From Aquificales bacterium (GTDB lineage: Bacteria > Aquificota > Aquificia > Aquificales > QOAS01), in contig JALVTI010000106.1 of NCBI GenBank assembly GCA_027035985.1, forward strand, positions 1 through 7,142: 7,142 nt of DNA, in the 5' to 3' direction. The first letter of the stretch is position 1; each line of letters begins with the position of its first letter. The position numbers were made by a program, and so were the translations under genes. The notes below the pieces were generated by a model that was not told the DNA's origin, did not search any database, and was given only the letters and a program-made list of their open reading frames with translations. Below are positions 6,019-7,142 of the stretch, piece by piece.

Positions 6019-6086
6019 AGGAGAAAATTCCAATCCCTCCACCGAGTGAGCGCAATCCAACCCCTGCCACACCTCCTAATGAAATA

Positions 6087-7049
6087 ATGAATAAGTTAAT
6101 GCTCCTACAGCCGACCGATTACGGGAAACTCCAAGAGGAGATAAAAAAGCTCAAAGAGGAGAAGAATGCCGTTATATTGGCGCACTACTATCAGCGTCCG
6201 GAGGTGCAGGATATAGCCGATTTTGTGGGGGATAGCCTCGACCTGGCGAGGAAGGCTACCCAAGTCGACGCCGATATTATCCTCTTTTGCGGTGTCCACT
6301 TTATGGGGGAGACGGCAAAAATCCTAAATCCGGAGAAAAAAGTCCTCCTCCCCGAACCGAAAGCCGGGTGCGTCATGGCGGATATGGCTACAAAGGAGGC
6401 GGTATTAAGGCTTAAGGAGAAATACCCCAACGCTTGGGTGGTCTCCTACGTGAATACCACCGCGGAGGTGAAAACGGTCAGCGATGTATGTTGCACCTCC
6501 GCAAATGCGGTTAAGATAATCGAAAAAGTTCCTGCGGAGGAGATTATTTTCGTTCCCGATAAGGGTCTCGCCTACCACGTATCCAAACGGGTGAAGGATA
6601 AAAAAATAATTCCCTTCGAGGGGTTTTGTCCCGACCACTACCTCTTTACGGTCGATATGTTGGAAACCCTTAAGGGGAAATATCCCGATGCCCCCGTGGG
6701 GGTTCACCCCGAGACGCTCCCCGAGGTGCAGGATAGGGCGGATTTCGTAGGTTCAACCTCACAACTTTTGAGGTGGGCTACCTCCGAGGACCTAAAGGCG
6801 GACAGGGTTATAGTAATCACCGAAATAGGTCTCAAATACACCCTCCAAAAGAGGAGACCCGACAGGGAGTATATCTTTCCCACTCCCGACGAAGGTGTGG
6901 GATACCTTTTCTGTTCCCAAATGAAGAGTATCACCCTCGGAAAGGTTTACGAAACCCTCAAAGGGGAGAAAAACGAAATTACCCTACCCGAGGAGGTAAT
7001 GGAAAAGGCTTACATCCCCATTAGGAGAATGCTCGACTGGAGTTCGTGA
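6087..7049 (+). CDS. nadA: Quinolinate synthase (NadA), [4Fe-4S] enzyme
   Basis: The 320-residue protein condenses iminoaspartate with dihydroxyacetone phosphate to quinolinate in cytosolic de novo NAD synthesis. NadA is built of three related domains. The pseudo-repeat is visible as PEVQDxADFVG at residue 38 (RPEVQDIADFVGDS) and again at 212 (LPEVQDRADFVGST). The three cluster ligands are C95 (AGCVMADMA), C181 (EGFCPDHY) and C276 (YLFCSQMK). AHYYQRPEVQ, CGVHFMGETAK, SYVNTTAEVK and DVCCTSANAV are NadA signatures. ATG 6087 is taken as the start. An in-frame ATG at 6099 would remove four residues and is also possible. Neither has a Shine-Dalgarno, and the sequence just upstream (6070-6077, CACCTCCT) is instead anti-Shine-Dalgarno-like. 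The partner nadB (aspartate oxidase or dehydrogenase) and nadC are not in the window. G+C is near 50% (6481-6540: 29 of 60), matching alaS rather than the intervening module. Confidence 0.97.
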   Translation: MNKLMLLQPTDYGKLQEEIKKLKEEKNAVILAHYYQRPEVQDIADFVGDSLDLARKATQVDADIILFCGVHFMGETAKILNPEKKVLLPEPKAGCVMADMATKEAVLRLKEKYPNAWVVSYVNTTAEVKTVSDVCCTSANAVKIIEKVPAEEIIFVPDKGLAYHVSKRVKDKKIIPFEGFCPDHYLFTVDMLETLKGKYPDAPVGVHPETLPEVQDRADFVGSTSQLLRWATSEDLKADRVIVITEIGLKYTLQKRRPDREYIFPTPDEGVGYLFCSQMKSITLGKVYETLKGEKNEITLPEEVMEKAYIPIRRMLDWSS

Positions 7050-7072
7050 AAAACTCCCGCGCGGAGCGCGGG
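7049..7072 (-). terminator. GC-rich perfect hairpin after nadA; T-run on the - strand
   Basis: CCCGCGC (7056-7062), loop GGA, GCGCGGG (7066-7072) is a 7-bp all-GC stem starting 7 bases after the nadA stop. Read on the - strand, the stem is followed by AG and five T residues (7053-7049), the form of an intrinsic terminator for a convergent gene to the right. On the + strand the tail is CTATATC, without a T-run. A very stable stem could still end or protect the nadA mRNA, so it may serve both directions. Confidence 0.55.
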
Positions 7073-7142
7073 CTATATCAATCCCTATTGCAGAGAAATA
7101 GTTTTCGGAGCAACACGGTGGCGTAGCTTCCCGGAGGCAGGA
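7073..7142. other. Unassigned right-edge sequence
   Basis: No + strand gene start is recognised in these 70 bases. The last ~40 bases turn GC-rich (CGGAGCAACACGGTGGCG, then CTTCCCGGAGGCAGGA). On the - strand, one frame would end at TAG (revcomp of 7089-7091), 16 bases before the hairpin, and could be the tail of a convergent gene. The fragment is too short to identify. It could also be part of a dispersed repeat or an RNA gene cut by the window. Confidence 0.3.

Larger units (their letters stand above)
5837..6086. other. Non-coding region between the toxin gene and nadA
   Basis: These 250 bases hold no supported gene. Just after the toxin stop, CCCT-TTA-AGGG (5840-5850) is a very short hairpin followed by TGTTTCGTATTT, a weak terminator candidate at best. 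AAGGA/TCCTT motifs then recur, forming inverted repeats at 5875-5908 and 5930-5944. Composition shifts from AT-rich to C-rich near 6031-6076 (ccaatccctcc...cacctcct), probably marking the nadA leader. CAATCC occurs twice (6031-6036 and 6053-6058). Confidence 0.55.

Noticed and set aside
6064..6210. Long-range pairing of the nadA leader (CACCTCC) with GGAGGTG at 6200-6206
   Set aside because: The downstream partner is explained by the conserved PEVQD codons, and near-identical codons recur at 6720-6734, so pairing is likely coincidental.
7078..7086. TCAATCCCT resembling the core of some CRISPR repeats
   Set aside because: Only one copy is present at the edge, with no second repeat, spacer pattern or cas gene. 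The partial match at 6031 is only 8 bases.
6984..7142. - strand frame open from the right edge to 6984
   Set aside because: It runs through the GC hairpin and antisense to the nadA end, has no recognisable protein features and is probably chance.

Overview
The window looks like chromosomal DNA of a thermophilic bacterium, most likely a deep-branching lineage such as Aquificota. This is inferred from Lys/Glu-rich proteins, frequent AGG and ATA codons, a methyltransferase of the kind thermophiles favour, and housekeeping genes without Shine-Dalgarno sites. Nothing in the window fixes the genus. All supported genes are on the + strand.

Layout. Positions 1-422 hold the 3' end of bioA (biotin synthesis), followed by a hairpin-bearing gap. 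Positions 576-3185 hold a complete alaS (alanyl-tRNA synthetase). Only 24 bases later comes a visibly AT-rich segment (3186-5836). It starts with a two-gene candidate restriction-modification unit: an unrecognised PD-(D/E)XK-type nuclease (3210-4067) overlapping by 4 bases a beta-class TSPPY DNA methyltransferase (4064-4966). After a 223-base gap with several inverted repeats comes a toxin-antitoxin pair: an AbrB/SpoVT-type antitoxin (5190-5426) overlapping a PIN-domain RNase (5405-5836). A 250-base non-coding stretch with further inverted repeats leads to nadA (quinolinate synthase, 6087-7049). The last 93 bases hold a GC-rich perfect hairpin, whose T-run lies on the - strand, and about 70 unexplained bases.

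Reading. bioA, alaS and nadA form the resident background, near 50% G+C in sampled lines. The R-M and TA genes have about 27-40% G+C in sampled lines and have recognisable Shine-Dalgarno sites, unlike alaS and nadA. They look like a laterally acquired defence and maintenance module inserted between housekeeping genes. The most novel item is the nuclease: its active-site signature and its coupling to the methyltransferase are visible, but I cannot assign a family or recognition sequence. I saw no CRISPR array, transposase, integrase, tRNA or rRNA gene.
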